From NCBI GenBank assembly GCA_017506865.1, contig JAFCMP010000519.1, forward strand, positions 124,001 through 188,000: DNA of 64,000 nt, read 5' to 3'. This document shows, piece by piece, positions 10,261 through 22,960 of the stretch. The translations under genes were made by a program, and so were the position numbers. The DNA comes from Tribonema minus (taxonomy: Eukaryota > Sar > Xanthophyceae > Tribonematales > Tribonemataceae). Numbering within the stretch: the first letter of the stretch is position 1; every line of letters begins with the position of its first letter. Below the pieces are notes generated by a model. That model ran no database searches and was not told where the DNA came from. It saw only the letters and a list, made by a program, of their open reading frames with translations.

Positions 10261-13200
10261 GTATGGCGTGCCGCCACCTGGCACTGCGCTGGGCCCTCCA
10301 CCACCTGTGGATGGGGGGTATGCATGTATGTATGAGGTGCCGCCATACAGCGCGGAGAGCGGGGGCAGCAGCAGGGGGCTCAGGCGGCGGCGGCAGGGCG
10401 ATGGGAGCCTGAGGTACGTACAGGAGGTAGACCGGGGGGTATGAGCGCTGCTGCTGGTGCTGTGCTGTTTGTGTACGCTTCGCGCATGCGGAGGTCGCTG
10501 CAATGACGACAGTGCTCCCGGCTCGTAAGGCTGCCTGCCTGTACAACAGCGCAGCTGACCCCTGCCAGCATCCCACAGTCCTGCTGCTGTCAAGCAATGC
10601 CAAGATGCAATGTTAGTGTAAGGACAGGATTAGAAGTAGGGTCAGGGTCAGGGTTAGATGAAGCAGTGTGGCACCATTTCTGAACCGATGTATATGTCCG
10701 GTGCTCACTGCTACCCTCTGTGCCCGTATTCCAGCCCAATACGCAGCCACGCTACCAACAGCACGATACCTCCAGAGGAGGAGTACGGGTCTGGGCATGC
10801 ATGGGGGTATGGGTATGCATCAACATCATCAGGGCTGTCGCAGCACGGCTCAGGCTCAGTTCGCCTGCAGGGCTCGGCAGGAAAACAAGGGGGAGGGGGC
10901 GCATCTGTGCGCTCTGTGTTGACGCCTGGGCATCGCTCAGGTGAGGCGCAACTAGGGTTAGGGCTAGGGTCAGGGTTAGGGTTCAAGTTAGGGTTATGGT
11001 TAGGGTTAGCGTTAAGATTAGGGTGAGTGTTGGGGCACGGAAAGGATAGCTCAACAAGGAGAGTTGACGTTTGGATTAGGGCAAAACGCTTCATCCATAT
11101 GGTTCCCTGAGTGTAACCCCAACGTAATACTAAACCTACATTAAACACAGGCACACTCACTGTTAACTCTTCTCAACTGGCGACTTATCTACGCACTGTG
11201 ATTGCGCCAACAGTTCTTGAAGATGTCATTGAAGGTATGACCACTGCCGCTACCTGCACTTTGGATCGGGGGGGCAGAGCCGCTGAGCTCACGCTTGAGG
11301 ACTGGTAAGTATGGGGTAGATGAACTCCAAGTTGAAGTTTAAATTGGCCCATCGCAGTTATACAGGCTGAGTGTACCTCCTTTATCCACGAGCTCTGACC
11401 AAAACAGCCATCATCCCTTTTAGGTATGTGTACTCCGTGTTTGCTCTGTGTGCTCTGTGTTGCGTCTTGACCATTTTGTCACCCTAGCCCTAGCCCTTCA
11501 TCAGCACTATGGGGCCACGGGGTTGTGCAAATTTCCGTGTAGCTTATTGTCACTCTCACCCTACCCCTACCCCCCAAGGGCCATTGAGCATGCCAGGCAA
11601 CATGCCAGGCACACACCACACACGGGTCTTAGGGTTAGGGTTAGGGTCAAGTCTTGTTGGTTCGCCTGCCCCGTTGCCATATTTATCAAATGAGAGCATT
11701 GTGTAGTACAATCTGCGAGGGCCCAGACTAGGCATTTCAGTCGTTTGACGCAGTCATGTGCCATGCCCTGCAGCAGACGATGCTGTTCACGACAAGGTAA
11801 TTCGTGAATGAATGATGCTGTGAAGCAAACCATCCGCTTCACACGTGAATCTGTGACCATGCGAGCCTGGGCAGTGGACGCCTAACCCTAACCCTAACCC
11901 TAACACTGAGAGCGTAAGCTTCCCATCGTGCAAGAGATGGACAACCTTGGGACCCAAGCAGGCACAAGGCTCGCAGCTAGTGCATGTGTTGCTAGAGGCA
12001 TAGAGATTGATCTAGATCATTGAGAACCCAGGAGAGGAAAACATGAACAGCCACGTCAGTACCCAACAGGACCAACCTCAACAGCAGCTGAGCTGGGCGC
12101 TGTCAGCCACAAGCGCCTCCCCGTTAGCTGCATGTGGTGAGCGAACTCAGTGCTCAACCGCCACTCGCACTGCGCTTGCCTGCTGCGTTTCCCACCTTTG
12201 TGCCAGGCGCATCTGCGGATTCACCTTACTCGAGGGACAGGCACGAGACAGGTGGCGGCTCAGTGGAGACGTTGCCGCCGAGCATGGCGCAACTTCAGGT
12301 GCAACCTCAAGTGCAACCTCAAGTGCGCACGCTGGATCAGATCTACAACGCGCATACCGTGCATAGAAGGGGTAGCAGGTGCGTGTCACGCCTGCAGGCT
12401 AACCCTAATTCTTTTACAGCTTAACTTTAAAGTGCACAGGGTACCGAGCGTTGTAGTTATACGCTGTAGGCAGACGAGTTTTGATTCAGGTGCTTGGTTG
12501 CGTGGGGTATCGAACACAGTTTGTCATCACATTCAGTCAGCAATAGCGCTACTGCTGATTGTAGACCAGATCATCTGCGTTGTGCAGCAATGCATTGCTG
12601 ATGTGGTTCGTGGATCACTTCACCTACACGGTCTAGCGGGGCAATCTGCACTGTATTGGAAGCACGCCGCTCAACAATGAACAATGAAAAACAATGCGCA
12701 TGGTGCAATGGCAGTACTGCAGTTTGAACAACACTGCCAACGCCAGGATTCTACTGTAAGATAAGTTAAGTCAGCAGATCAGCCCAGTGCGTTGTTATGC
12801 ATCGCATGATTGCATTGCACATCACAACGCTACATAGAATGCATGCGTGTTCACAAAGCATCGTCATGTAAATATGTATGTGTTGTGCGCCTTCTGCTGA
12901 TCATCACCACATTTCAGGAGCACAGAGGGCAGCCTCGGCGGCGCGTCCGAACTAGACTGGGGACAGTGGGGCAGCACCAGGCGGGAGAGTTGCTCGCCAA
13001 CGGTACAACCGCAGTCCACCGCTGTACCATCCGCGGTACACACGCAGTACACGCGCGGCACCAGCGTCGGCAGCGCATCCAGCATATCGAGCTCATCGCC
13101 GGTCGGCAGCAGCGCCAGTGATGCGAGCGAGGACAGCGATCAGGATGAAGTTGAAGTTGAAGTTGGCTTTGCTGGCCCGGCCAATGCGGGCCGGGACAGC

Positions 13201-16200
13201 AGCGGCAGCGAGGACGAGGTGGCATTCGAGGGGCACAATCCGTGGTCGCAGGCAATGTGAGCGGAGCAGTGCAATGAGCGAACAGCATTGTGTTGGTATT
13301 TGCATGTGACTTCGAGCACTGCCAGGTGTGTGTCTGCTTCAAGTTGAAGTAGATCCGCAGTGTGACAGCTCTGTGGCAAGCCTTGCTGTCTTCTGCGGCA
13401 TTGTCTTGTTGTTGACGTACCTCGCGTCATTGAATTAGGAGGCAGTCAAGCCTAGAATCATCAAAAGTCAGCTGCTTGCGCTGATGTACGAGTGCACTGG
13501 CCCTTGCTTGACTACTACAGTACATTCAAAATCAACCAGCTTGTGACCGAGCCGTGCCTTCTGTTAGAATTCTCTCCGTTCAGTGCATCTTCAAGTGAGT
13601 CACGACGTCGACATCTTACTCAACTTCAACTTGAATGCTACAGGCCTTAGCCCAACTTATCACGAACTAGTGAAATCCTCCTGGCTGGTGAATGCAACCG
13701 CTTTGCAACAAGGCCACTTGACTGCAATCCGCAGCCACTTGATGTTGTGTGTTGTGGTGCTGTTGATTTGGGCAAGACGCGATCAATGGTTTGGGCCTCA
13801 GCATTTGAAACAAGTTTCGGGTCAGGATTAGACTAGGGCCTTGGGCTTCATCGCTCAACGGAATCTGTGCCACATGCTGCGTATCATCTGACGTGTGCTC
13901 GCATCCCATCGTTTGCGCTGCAGACACAAGGCGCCAGGCACTGGGTCCCTTGACCAGTATTACAGCGGCGCTGCGGCCGCTTCGCAAGCACCACCAGCGG
14001 CAGCAGCCTTTGCGCCACAGTTTCCGTGGGAACAGCTGCAAGCTCCTGCTGTGCAACGAGGCATGAGCCTGGATGAGCATCACCACTATTGTGCTAGTGG
14101 AAGTGGCGGTAGTAGTGCTGGGCAGCTGCCACTGGCACCGGACAGCGCCAGCACCAGCGAGGATGAAGCAGAGGGGGCAGGGGGGTGGGGGGTGGCGGCG
14201 GTGCATCGGCAGAACTTGTCTCACGAGGCACGCGCAGGTTTTCCGCTACCGTGAGGTGTGGGCTTCAGGAACACAGTAGCGTGCGCCAGTTGCATGCGCC
14301 GTTGTACACAGATCACGCTGTGATGATAGAGCCAGGGGCCGTATGCACCGTGTAGTGCAAGATATCTGTCCGCCGCAGCAGAGCTGAGCAGTACATGTCA
14401 TTGTGGTTAACAAAATGTCAGCTTTGTCACGTCTTGTAGGACCATTAGTGTGCTGCTGTGCCACCTGCTGCCTACGGTTCCTTGCCTGCACACCGCCCTT
14501 GTAACTTTGGCCGTTCTCATGACAGTCACAGCGGCAAGGCGAACATGACACTGGCACAAATTCGTAAGCTACATGCAAAACGCACGTTTTGAACGAGGGT
14601 ACAGAAACGCACAGCTGCTGATTGTGCAAGTATCGCACCAACAAAGGTCCTGTAACGACTTTTTTTATTGTTGTTCGGCGTTTCCTGGGCGTCAGGGGGC
14701 GCTGCTCTTCAAGCCAGTGACCGTGGGCCGAGCGGGCCATCTATCTTGGCAGATCGGCAATACTTGGAGTGCATTGTCATGTTTGTGTAGACAGCAGACC
14801 GGCGAGTGAACGACACGAAGATGCAAGGTCCACTGCGTTTTTGGCGGTAACGGCAGTCTCCAAGGGGTTCCTTTCTTTGCACGGAAGGTGAACTTCCAAA
14901 AGGGGCTTCCAAGAGGCGGTGTCGTGTCACGCCCACACGATTCGAATGGTTGACCCGCTCTCATACACCTAAGCGGCAACACATTCTGTCCGAGACGGCA
15001 CTTCCTCTTCTGTGCATGAGCACCGCGACATAGCGCAGTTGTTGACAGCGCTGGAGCATGGCCGAGACCTCAGCCATGTCCTTCGACGTGTCTGAAGCCT
15101 CCGACGAGAGCGACGGCGAATGCGACATAGACCTGAACAGCCACAGGTCAGTAAAGCTGTCTCGTGTCTTCTTGAAGCATCCAGCAGCAACTTGCGAGAG
15201 GCGATGCCCTGTACCTCACCAGAGCAGCCGCGAAGTCTCAGCGCAGGCCCTTCTGGAGCCGCTTATGCTTATCTCTTTGTGTGTCTGTTCTGCTGCGCGT
15301 ACAGGTATCTCAACGACATATTGACCTTGCTGGGGAGGCGAGAAAACGAGCGCGCTAGGCAGACAGGAGTGGGTCCTGCTGCGACTGCCTGCAGCGACTT
15401 GAATGGCAGGCATGCCGGGCTTTCGGAGAGGCTTAAGGAGCCGAGCAGCGCTGCTGCCACCGCTGGCGCTGGCGCTCATGCTCCTGTCGTGCAGCCTCTG
15501 CGCAGAGTGACCGCGTCGGTATCCCTGGCCTTCGTTGCCAGAATCGTACCCCCAGAGCCTTGCCAATGTGTGAAGGCTGAGTGCAACAGCAAAGGAGAAG
15601 AGGACAGCGACTGGGACTCAAACGTTGCAAATGGAGGCTACTCGTCTGCCTGTTGGCAAGCCGCGGTGAGCACCGCCATGAGTTGGCTCTGCTCCATTTG
15701 CAATAAACTCATGAAGCAGCATTCACTCACAGATGTAGCTGGCCCAACTTTGATCAGCCAGGGTGTGCTCTGACACGGATGTGCTGCATATCAACCACAT
15801 ACGCGCCAAAGGTTGGCCACGGCAGCAATGCGGAAGAAGAAATTCAACTTTGGCTTCTTCATGCAGGTGTCGTCTGGCTGCACCAGTCTTCATGTAGGTA
15901 CTGTTACAAGCCTCAACACAAGCTGTTAGGATCGGTCTGGTATAGCAAGTGATCTGCAATGTACTCACAGACCTACACTTAGGGTAGTATGCTGTCCGGG
16001 TCGAAGCAGTTACAAAGGGGGTTAGGGTTGGGGTTAGCATCTGTGCCTTGCTGGAACATGTTGCAGAGCCACCATTTCAGAATGTATGCAAGCATCCCTG
16101 GGATAACCTCAAAAGCCTGCCAGAGGGGGCAGGTCACCTCATGAACATGCGACAATCACTTCAAAACTTGAACGCAGTATAATGCGAGTACCACACCGTA

Positions 16201-16483
16201 CATGCTTTGCTCCTCTCAATGCTGCGACATGATCAAGAGCCTACAAAACTAGGCCTCATTCTTGAACGTATCATGTGGGTGCTTGATGTGCTTCCACGTA
16301 AACGCTGCCAAGCGCTCTTCATGAGCGTTGTGCGCCGGTGTTAGGCAGCGTTACTTAGGGTTAGCGTACCATGCTGGACAAAAACCACAGAACATGAACG
16401 AGTCATCTACACTCTTACTCCTAGATCGCCGCTGGTACTCAGCGACCGGTTTCCCCTCAAGGCAAGGTATTCATGATAAGGTA

Positions 16484-16538
<55 letters not shown>

Positions 16539-19500
16539 CCACGTGCATGCCTCTCACGCCATGGCAACGCTCAACGCGGTTTGCAGCCCATCTATTGTCC
16601 ACTAGCGCTTCTAAAGCAGCGTGGTCTTCTGGTCAGGGCCAGAGGGTGAGGGCCAGGTTTAGGGGCTTAGGGCCAGGCTTATAGCTAGGACTCCAAGCAG
16701 TCCCCAGCTCGAGCACGCAAACCCCAACCCTAACCCTACGACGCCTTGCGTACATGTATCGCCCGCACAGCCCACTGCCCTGTCCTCGATCAGATTCTTG
16801 ATCAGCACAGCGGGACCGAGGCCGCTTCCCTGCTGGCATCTAGCCCTGACCCAAACATAACCCTAACCCTAACCCTAATCGTCTCCACGACTGCTGCCGT
16901 CGATGCGCAGGCAGCGACGGCGCCGCCGCCGCGGCAGCGCACGCGCGCGTCGTGCAGCGCTCTCGGCCGCCACGGCAACAACCTGGCATACGACGCCGCC
17001 GACCCGCGCAACGCGCGCGTCGTTGTCGCCGCCCCCCCGCGCCCCCCGCCTTCCGCCGCCGCCGGAGCGCTGCTGCGGGGGGCGGCGAACGCGCAAGCAC
17101 AGGAGGTGCGCGTGGGCACACTGGCGGCGGTGGTGCAGGCCGGCGGCGGCGCCAGCGGCGACGGCAGTGGCGCGCACGGGTCGTCCGCTGCGCGGCACAC
17201 GTTCGCGGCCAGGAAGGCGCTGAAGCCCAAGCCGGTGAGAGCGCGGCGCTTCGTTGGAAAGTTGAACGTGATGTTGCTCCAAAACTTGAAGTTGGTCCGA
17301 AGGGAGGCCGCGGCCGCCCTGCCTGAGCATGATTATCCATCTGACGCTGGCCGAGCTTGCGTTGTGATTTCATGCAATGTCGTGCAGGAGAGGTGGGCAG
17401 ACTAACCCTAGGCTCAGGGTTAGTCTAACCCTAGGATTGGGTTCAGGCTAACCCTATGGTTAGGGCTAGGCTTAGGGTTGGGGTTATGTTGTGTGTGTGT
17501 CAGGGCAACCTGGCCAGGCTGGCCTAGCCACAGCTGTGGCCACCCCCCCTCAGATCTTGCACAGTGAGTAACAAAGGGTTACGGTTAGGGCTAGGGTTAG
17601 AATTAGGGTTAGGGTTAGGGTTAGGATTAGGGTTAGGGTTAGGGTTAGGGTTAGCCCCTCTGCACCTCTGACCCTGAACTCCGGGCCTCACTCCAACTGA
17701 TGCTCTGTCCGGGTGCTCTAAGCGTTTCCCACCCCAAAGGAAAGGGAGCCCAAGCTGGCAAAATCAGCATACGCCACAGTACATACACTCTTCCACAGTG
17801 GCCGTAATGCCATCAACATGTTCAGACTTTTATCTCATTCCGCATGCAACAGTCCATGCTTACCTTGGGCTCTGATGCTACGAACACTTGAAGTATGTCA
17901 TAAGCCAAGGCCCTGGGGGCCGGCCAGCTACCTACTACCTACCCAGGACAGTGCTCAGTATGTACAGTGGCTACAGCAGCAGGCGCGACAAGAAAACAAG
18001 CTACTCTGACCTTCACTTCATGACATTCTGAGCATTGTTGGCCGATTGCTGATTTGAAGTGTGTTGTGCCAACTTCACATGGATGGTGAGAGCGAGGTGA
18101 GGACACCTTTTGTTCGCAGACGGCAGTGCCCCCTGCTAATGATGAGCTGCTAATGCTACACTGTACGCACCTCGCGCTCCTTCATACGTTTTGTACCTCT
18201 GAAGACATGTGCCTGAAGACCCCAACACAAAAAAAAAGTTGAAGTGCCCACCTGCGTGCACGACAGATAGTGGTGGTACATAGTAGTAGTAGTGGCAGTG
18301 GTGATGGTAGCTTATCACGCTCAGCGCCGCAGCCATGCGCTACGCACGCTCGCCGCCGTCGCCACCGGAAATTGCAGCCTCAGGGTTAAGGTTGAGGTTA
18401 GGGTTAATGGTAGGTAGGGTGAGGGTCAGGTTAGGGTTAGGGTTTGCATGCCCGCACCCCACTTCTCAGCTGACTGGTGGTGTGAGCTACTGCTGAAGCT
18501 AGATCGCAACCTTTAATATGCTAAACGGGGCGATGTACATGCAGCGTTGCACCGCTCAAAACCCGCATACACTTAGGGTCAGAGTTGGACTTAGAGTGAA
18601 GGGGTAAGGATATGTAAGCACATGCAGCGCTGCACCGCTCAGAACACGCGCGCGAACACAAGAGCAGCGTCATCAATCTCAGAACTGTTGTTGGGTACTC
18701 ACCACTGCCTCTCATCACACAAGTACCCGCCTACCTCTGCATGCTAATGCACGCCGCAGCTGCGCACGGCCAGCCTAACCCTAACCCTAACCCTAATGCG
18801 TCGCAGATGCGCACGGGCAGCGTTGCCGTAGCAGTTCAAGTGGACCCTGAGCAGACAAGGTCCACCAGACAAGGCACGGCGCCGGTAACAAAGGCAAGAT
18901 CGCCAGCGCCGTCGTTTCGGCAAAGCGTTCCGCCGGCGCCGGGACCGGCGGGAGCAGCGGCGACAGCGGCGGCGGCGGCGGCGGCAGCAGCGGCGCTGTA
19001 CCGGCAACAACCGCCGGCGGCAGCAGCGGCGCTGCAGGTGTCGAGATCCACGCCGGCGTTCGCGGCGAAGCTGCCGACGCTGTCGGGGGGAGGGGGGGTC
19101 ATGCAGCAGCAGTGCTCAGCAGCAGCAGGTACGCCAGTGCTCAGGCAGCAGCTTTCGGCAAAGTCGCTGCGGCACGTGGCGACGCCTCTGGACGCGCCGC
19201 TCTGCGTCACTGGCGCCGCTGCTGGTGCCGCCGCCGCCGCGGCTGGCGCTGCCGCCGCCGCCGCTGCCGCCGAAGCGTCGGACGCGAGCGGCGACGACTG
19301 CAGCAGCACGTGCAACGCCTCCGACGCGGAGGAGGACTACTTCAGCGAGGGCGCGGAGGACGTGATGGAGGTGGACGGCAGTTACGAGAACAGTTACAGC
19401 AGTTACAAAATCGTGGAGCAGGTCGTCGCCCCCGTCATGGGGGTCGCCCCCGCCTTCAGCCTGAGCCCGCAGGTGCTGGCGCTGCTTGGCAGGTGCGGTG

Positions 19501-19958
19501 GCGGCGGCGGCGGCAGCTGCAGCGGTGGCGCGGGCGGCAGCGGCGGCGCCAGGACGAGCGGGATCACCTGGGGCAGTGCTGCCGATGGCAGCAGCAGCCT
19601 GAGGGGGGTTGGCAGCAGCAGGGACGGCGGCGCTACTTGCGGCAGCAGCGGCGGTGGCGGCGGCGGCAGTGCTGCTGCCAGCGGCGGCGGCGCTGTTGCT
19701 GGCAGCAGCGGCGGCGACGGCGGCGGCGGTGGCGACGACGGCACCAGCCGCAGCAACACCAGGCGCAGCAGCAGCCGTGTCAGCGTCGGCAATGCTGGCA
19801 GAGCGGCAGCGGTTCAGTCGGTGTCGGGGAAGGCGTTGCAGGCAGCAGCGCCGTTGCCCAAGGGGGACTGGCGGAAAACGAGCAACAGCGCCGCCGGCTC
19901 GGTGGATGGCAGCGGACCACTGCCATCGAAGCGGCCGCTCGCCCCGTTAATGCGGTAG
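8020..19958 (+). CDS. Gene A: multi-exon membrane protein with long acidic low-complexity tail, function unknown
   Basis: Ten exons give one unbroken frame of 1277 codons plus stop: 8020-8270, 9802-10413, 10735-10940, 12207-12378, 12918-13256, 13924-14250, 15057-15146, 15305-15665, 16911-17234, 18807-19958. All junctions are GT-AG and all phases match. Residues 1-150 hold four hydrophobic segments (about 19-38, 45-65, 89-105, 132-147), so a membrane anchor is likely. The rest is Gly/Ser/Ala-rich with acidic patches (SDASEDSDQDE, SEASDESDGECDID, DVMEVDGSYE) and two copies of a short hydrophobic motif (YLNDILTLLG, LSPQVLALLG). Exon 9 holds DAADPRNAR, shared with gene B (DAKDPRNMR). I recognise no family. 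The acidic tail plus short motifs suggests a scaffold, but that is a guess. Introns carry TTAGGG-like repeats and a LINE fragment. The 15057 acceptor is a weaker GGAG site. Confidence 0.75.
9063..9217 (+). mobile_element. Short LINE 3' fragment in intron 1 of gene A
   Basis: About 155 bp matches the very end of the LINE: the MPFGG coding end (with a small deletion), stop, 3' UTR (catctgggctttt) and terminal aataaaaagtac. It shares the exact 3' end of the two other copies, and sequence diverges immediately after. Confidence 0.8.
9755..9788 (+). promoter_or_regulatory. C-rich polypyrimidine tract before gene A exon 2
   Basis: A tract of nearly pure C runs with TAC interruptions lies just upstream of the acceptor at 9800-9801. 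Similar C homopolymers precede other acceptors in the window. Confidence 0.5.
10614..11033 (+). repeat. TTAGGG-like repeats flanking gene A exon 3
   Basis: Degenerate G-strand repeats (tagggtcagggtcagggtta) occupy 10625-10660 in intron 2. A longer block at 10951-11033, beginning about 10 bases after the exon 3 donor, consists of ttaggg, ctaggg and caggg units. Exon 3 itself (10735-10940) lies between them. Confidence 0.75.
11628..11904. repeat. TTAGGG and CCCTAA repeats in intron 3 of gene A
   Basis: A G-strand block (ttagggttagggttaggg) at about 11629-11647 and a C-strand block (ctaaccctaaccctaaccct) at about 11882-11903 lie in one intron. They are inverted relative to each other. Confidence 0.8.
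16012..16038 (+). repeat. Short TTAGGG-like block in intron 8 of gene A
   Basis: gggggttagggttggggtta, G-strand orientation, mid-intron. Confidence 0.6.
16485..16537 (+). repeat. (CAG)n microsatellite, about 17 units
   Basis: Uninterrupted CAG/AGC triplets in intron 8 of gene A. It is not translated in the exon model. Confidence 0.95.
16718..16880 (-). repeat. CCCTAA repeats just upstream of gene A exon 9
   Basis: C-strand telomere-type repeats at about 16722-16738 and 16857-16879. The second ends about 30 bases before the acceptor at 16910, so it may act as the polypyrimidine tract. Confidence 0.75.
17401..17657 (+). repeat. Longest TTAGGG-like array, intron 9 of gene A
   Basis: Mixed CCCTAG/TTAGGG units at 17401-17490, then about a dozen near-perfect G-strand ttaggg units at 17577-17657. 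Too degenerate and too internal to be a live telomere. Confidence 0.85.
18380..18448 (+). repeat. TTAGGG-like block, intron 9 of gene A
   Basis: Degenerate G-strand units (gaggttagggttaatgg, ggttagggttagggttt). Confidence 0.7.
18774..18797 (-). repeat. CCCTAA repeats 10 bp before gene A exon 10
   Basis: Three to four exact C-strand units (cctaaccctaaccctaaccc) end about 10 bases before the CAG acceptor at 18806. They serve as the intron's pyrimidine-rich end. Confidence 0.8.
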
Positions 19959-20761
19959 GCATGCTTCAAGTTGCCTGCCGCATGACACGCTGTCAGGCGA
20001 TCCAGCTCTACCTCACTGTGCTTCAGTCATGTTACGAGGCGCGCGGTGGATCGCTTGGGCAGACCGGGTGTGCTCTCGCTCACGAGCACACCTCACCCCT
20101 GTGCAGTACGCGTCCTTTCCTTGCGCCTTCCGCATTTGCGTCTCAAGAGCTGTTACGGACGGAGCACCATGGACAGCCGCACTTCAACAAGGGGGAAATG
20201 TCTACCCCCTCCTTCGTTCCTGTTCAACCTGGCAGGCAGTTCACAGACACGGCACCACAAGCATGGAGCTTGAAGTCATCCGCTAACGCCGCGAGCGCAT
20301 GCATCAACTTCAACTCCGTCAGTGCTTGCACAGTAGTCATGTACACAAAGCCAAGAGCGCTTTTGGCCGCATCTACTGGGTGTAGCGGAGCAACTTCAAC
20401 TTTGGCTGCATATTTGCCCGCCCATAAGCCCAAGATGCCCAGCACTGATACGTCACGAGCTTTGTGCCCAGTATTTCTCTATGTTGCTTCAGTGCTTTAC
20501 GCACCGCTTGTGCAGTCGCACGCGCGCCAAGGTGCGGCTTTCTGGCTGTCAACAGAGCAAGCCTTGCACCCACAATATACATGCAGCCTCCAAATGCACT
20601 GCTCTGCACGCGGAGCATTGGCTTGCACTTCAGCTGGTTGTTGAATGGTCTTGCTGTGATGTGGTTGCGACTGGCAAGGTGTGCTGGCACAGGCTCCAAA
20701 TATAGTAATGAAATTGTGGATTTTCATAGCAAGACTCTTGCTGACTTGCCCGTAATACTCT
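19959..20761. other. Region between gene A and the LINE, no gene seen
   Basis: It contains only short unrelated open frames on both strands and several aacttcaa-type words. Presumably the 3' UTR of gene A and spacer. Confidence 0.4.
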
Positions 20762-22960
20762 GTGCATGTACATTTGTGGGATCGGGTCACGCAGTGGGTG
20801 CTTGAGCACTCAATGGGCCTGCAGCCACCAGGCCAGACCTGGCGCCAGTTTGAGCAAAGTGGGGCCCACTTCCATCTGGCAGCGCACGGCCCAGCCTTAC
20901 AGCAAGCGCGACTCCCAACACGGCATGGCGGCCTTGGCATTACCAGCGCCTGCGACATCGCTGATGCTGCGTATGTGGCGGGCACGTTGCAAGCGCTGCA
21001 ACCAGCACTCTCTGGATGGGCGGGGGTGCTGCAGCAGGCGGCTCCTCAAGCGGCTGCAGACAACGCTGCTGAGGATGCGGCAACACAAGCGGCACCGGCA
21101 GCAGCGGCAGCAGCACCAGCACCAGCAGCATCAGCAGCGGCAACTGTTACAGCGGCAGCGGCGGTTGCCAGTGGAGGCGCGACCGCTCCGGCAGCGGCAA
21201 CTGCATCAGCGGCTGGCCACGCTTATGGCGCAGCCATTCCGGCAACACACGACGCAGCTGCCGCTGGATCAGGGGCCGCAGCGGCAGCACAGGCGGCACC
21301 AGCGGCAGCAGCAGCAGCGGCGGCGCACGGCGCAACTACTCCGGCGGCAGCAGCAGCGGCGGCAGCAGCAGCTGCTCCAGCTTCAGAGGCTGCTGCAGCA
21401 GCGGCAGCACATGTTGCACCTCAAGTGGCCTCGGCGGCATCACTAACTGCAGCATCAACAGCAGCGGCTGCGGGCATAGGCAACACAGCTGCTACAGGCC
21501 CTACTAGCCTAAGGGCTGCTGCAGCACCTGCAACAGGAGCAGCGTAGGCAGGCGGCGCCGCAACCGTGCCGGCTGCGACAGCGGCAATGGCGGTGGCAGC
21601 GGCCAATGCGGCAGGTGCTGCACCAACACCTGCGGCAGCAGCAACACCACTGGCAGCAGCAGCAACGGCAGGCGGCACAGCTGCAGCACCAGCGCACGCA
21701 GCAGCGGCAGCCGTCAATGCAGGCGCTGCGCGTTCCACACCAGCAATGCTACAAGGCGCAGCAGCAGCAGAGGTGGCGCGCCTGCCCCTCATGCGGACGA
21801 TCGCCACAGCTGCCACATCTCTACGTGCAGCAACAGGTGACAAGCTGGAACATATATTGCCACCAGCGCTAACGCCACTGCAGCAGCAACCACCTACGCA
21901 GCAGCCGCCGCTGCGGCCGACAGCAGGTGGTGGCACTGGTGCGGATGCTGCTTGCGTACTTGACGCCAGTGCTCTGCAGTTGCAGTGTAGCCTGAAGCGC
22001 CCCAATCAGAGTGCGCTTGCAGATGCCGTCGCTACCGAGCTTGCAGATAAGGTGGAGGCGGACCTGCAACAGCTGCCGCAGGGCACGCAACGCACGCAAG
22101 CACTTGCTCGATTCCGGTCGCAGCGCCACATGCACTCGATCGGCATGGCATTCCTCAACGAGCCCATGTAGTCCACAACGGCTTCATTCGATGGCCTATC
22201 CTGGCAGCTGGCCGTCAAACGCGCCATCGGAGTAGAGGAGCAGACGGCAGGCTGCAAGCTGTGCGGGAAGTCGCCGGGCGGCACCCTGCATGCACGGCTG
22301 TGTCAAGCGCCACGCGTCAAGGCGCACGACACCATTGTCCACAATAGCGTCAAGAGGGCCACGCAGCGCCTCCTGCGGCAATACCTCAAAACGGGACTGG
22401 TGGACGAGGACTACACGCCGTTTCTGGGGTCCGCCGGGCCGCCGGGGAGTCGCAGGATGGACATCGTGCTGCCTGCCGACGCCTTCCCGGTGACCGGCTA
22501 CGACGACCCGACACGCCACCTACCGCTCATGGTGGACGTTACCTGCTTCGAGGCACAGGTGGCGTCGCGGGCGACGAAGACTGCAGCAGACCCCGAGCGA
22601 TGCTGCCGCGACCAAGAGGCCGCCAAGACTACCCACTATTCTGGTCATTATGATCAGAATTGCTACAAACTTGCCACTTTGGCAATAGGGTCATTTGGCA
22701 GCATCGGGGAGCAGGGGCGGAAGCTGCTGGAGGCTGTGGCGACGGAGTATGCCAGCAGGATGTCAGTGCCCGGAGGAGCGCGCCCTAAAGCTCTCAAGGG
22801 CATCGCCCTGGCGCGCTTACGCTCGGCACTGTCGGCAGCGCTCCACATGGCGTACTCTGGCCGTGTCATGACACACATGGCAGAATCCAGGGGGGGGGGG
22901 CACATGGAGGAGGACGTAGGGGAGGACCCCGAGATGCCATTTGGCGGCGGCGGCGTTTGA
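20762..22960 (+). pseudogene. LINE ORF2 remnant: RT C-terminus, CCHC knuckle, restriction-like endonuclease-like domain
   Basis: A single reading frame is interrupted by stops at 21545-21547 and 22169-22171 and has no start of its own. The beginning (ARLPTRHGGLGITSACDIAD) is typical of the region after the RT domain of LINE proteins. Next come about 300 residues of Ala-rich repeats. The knuckle CKLCGKSPGGTLHARLC has C-x2-C-x8-H-x3-C spacing. It is followed by RRMDIVLP and LPLMVDVTCFEAQ, resembling the (K/R)PD and VDVT strands of the restriction-like endonuclease in R2/CRE/NeSL-type elements. The tail has the usual FGSIGEQGRKLLEAV segment. The two in-frame stops and missing RT core make it inactive. 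Element class by eye: RLE-type LINE; an APE-type LINE is the alternative. Confidence 0.75.

Noticed and set aside
17577-17657. Telomere end
   Set aside because: TTAGGG array is short, degenerate and internal to a gene with coding exons on both sides.
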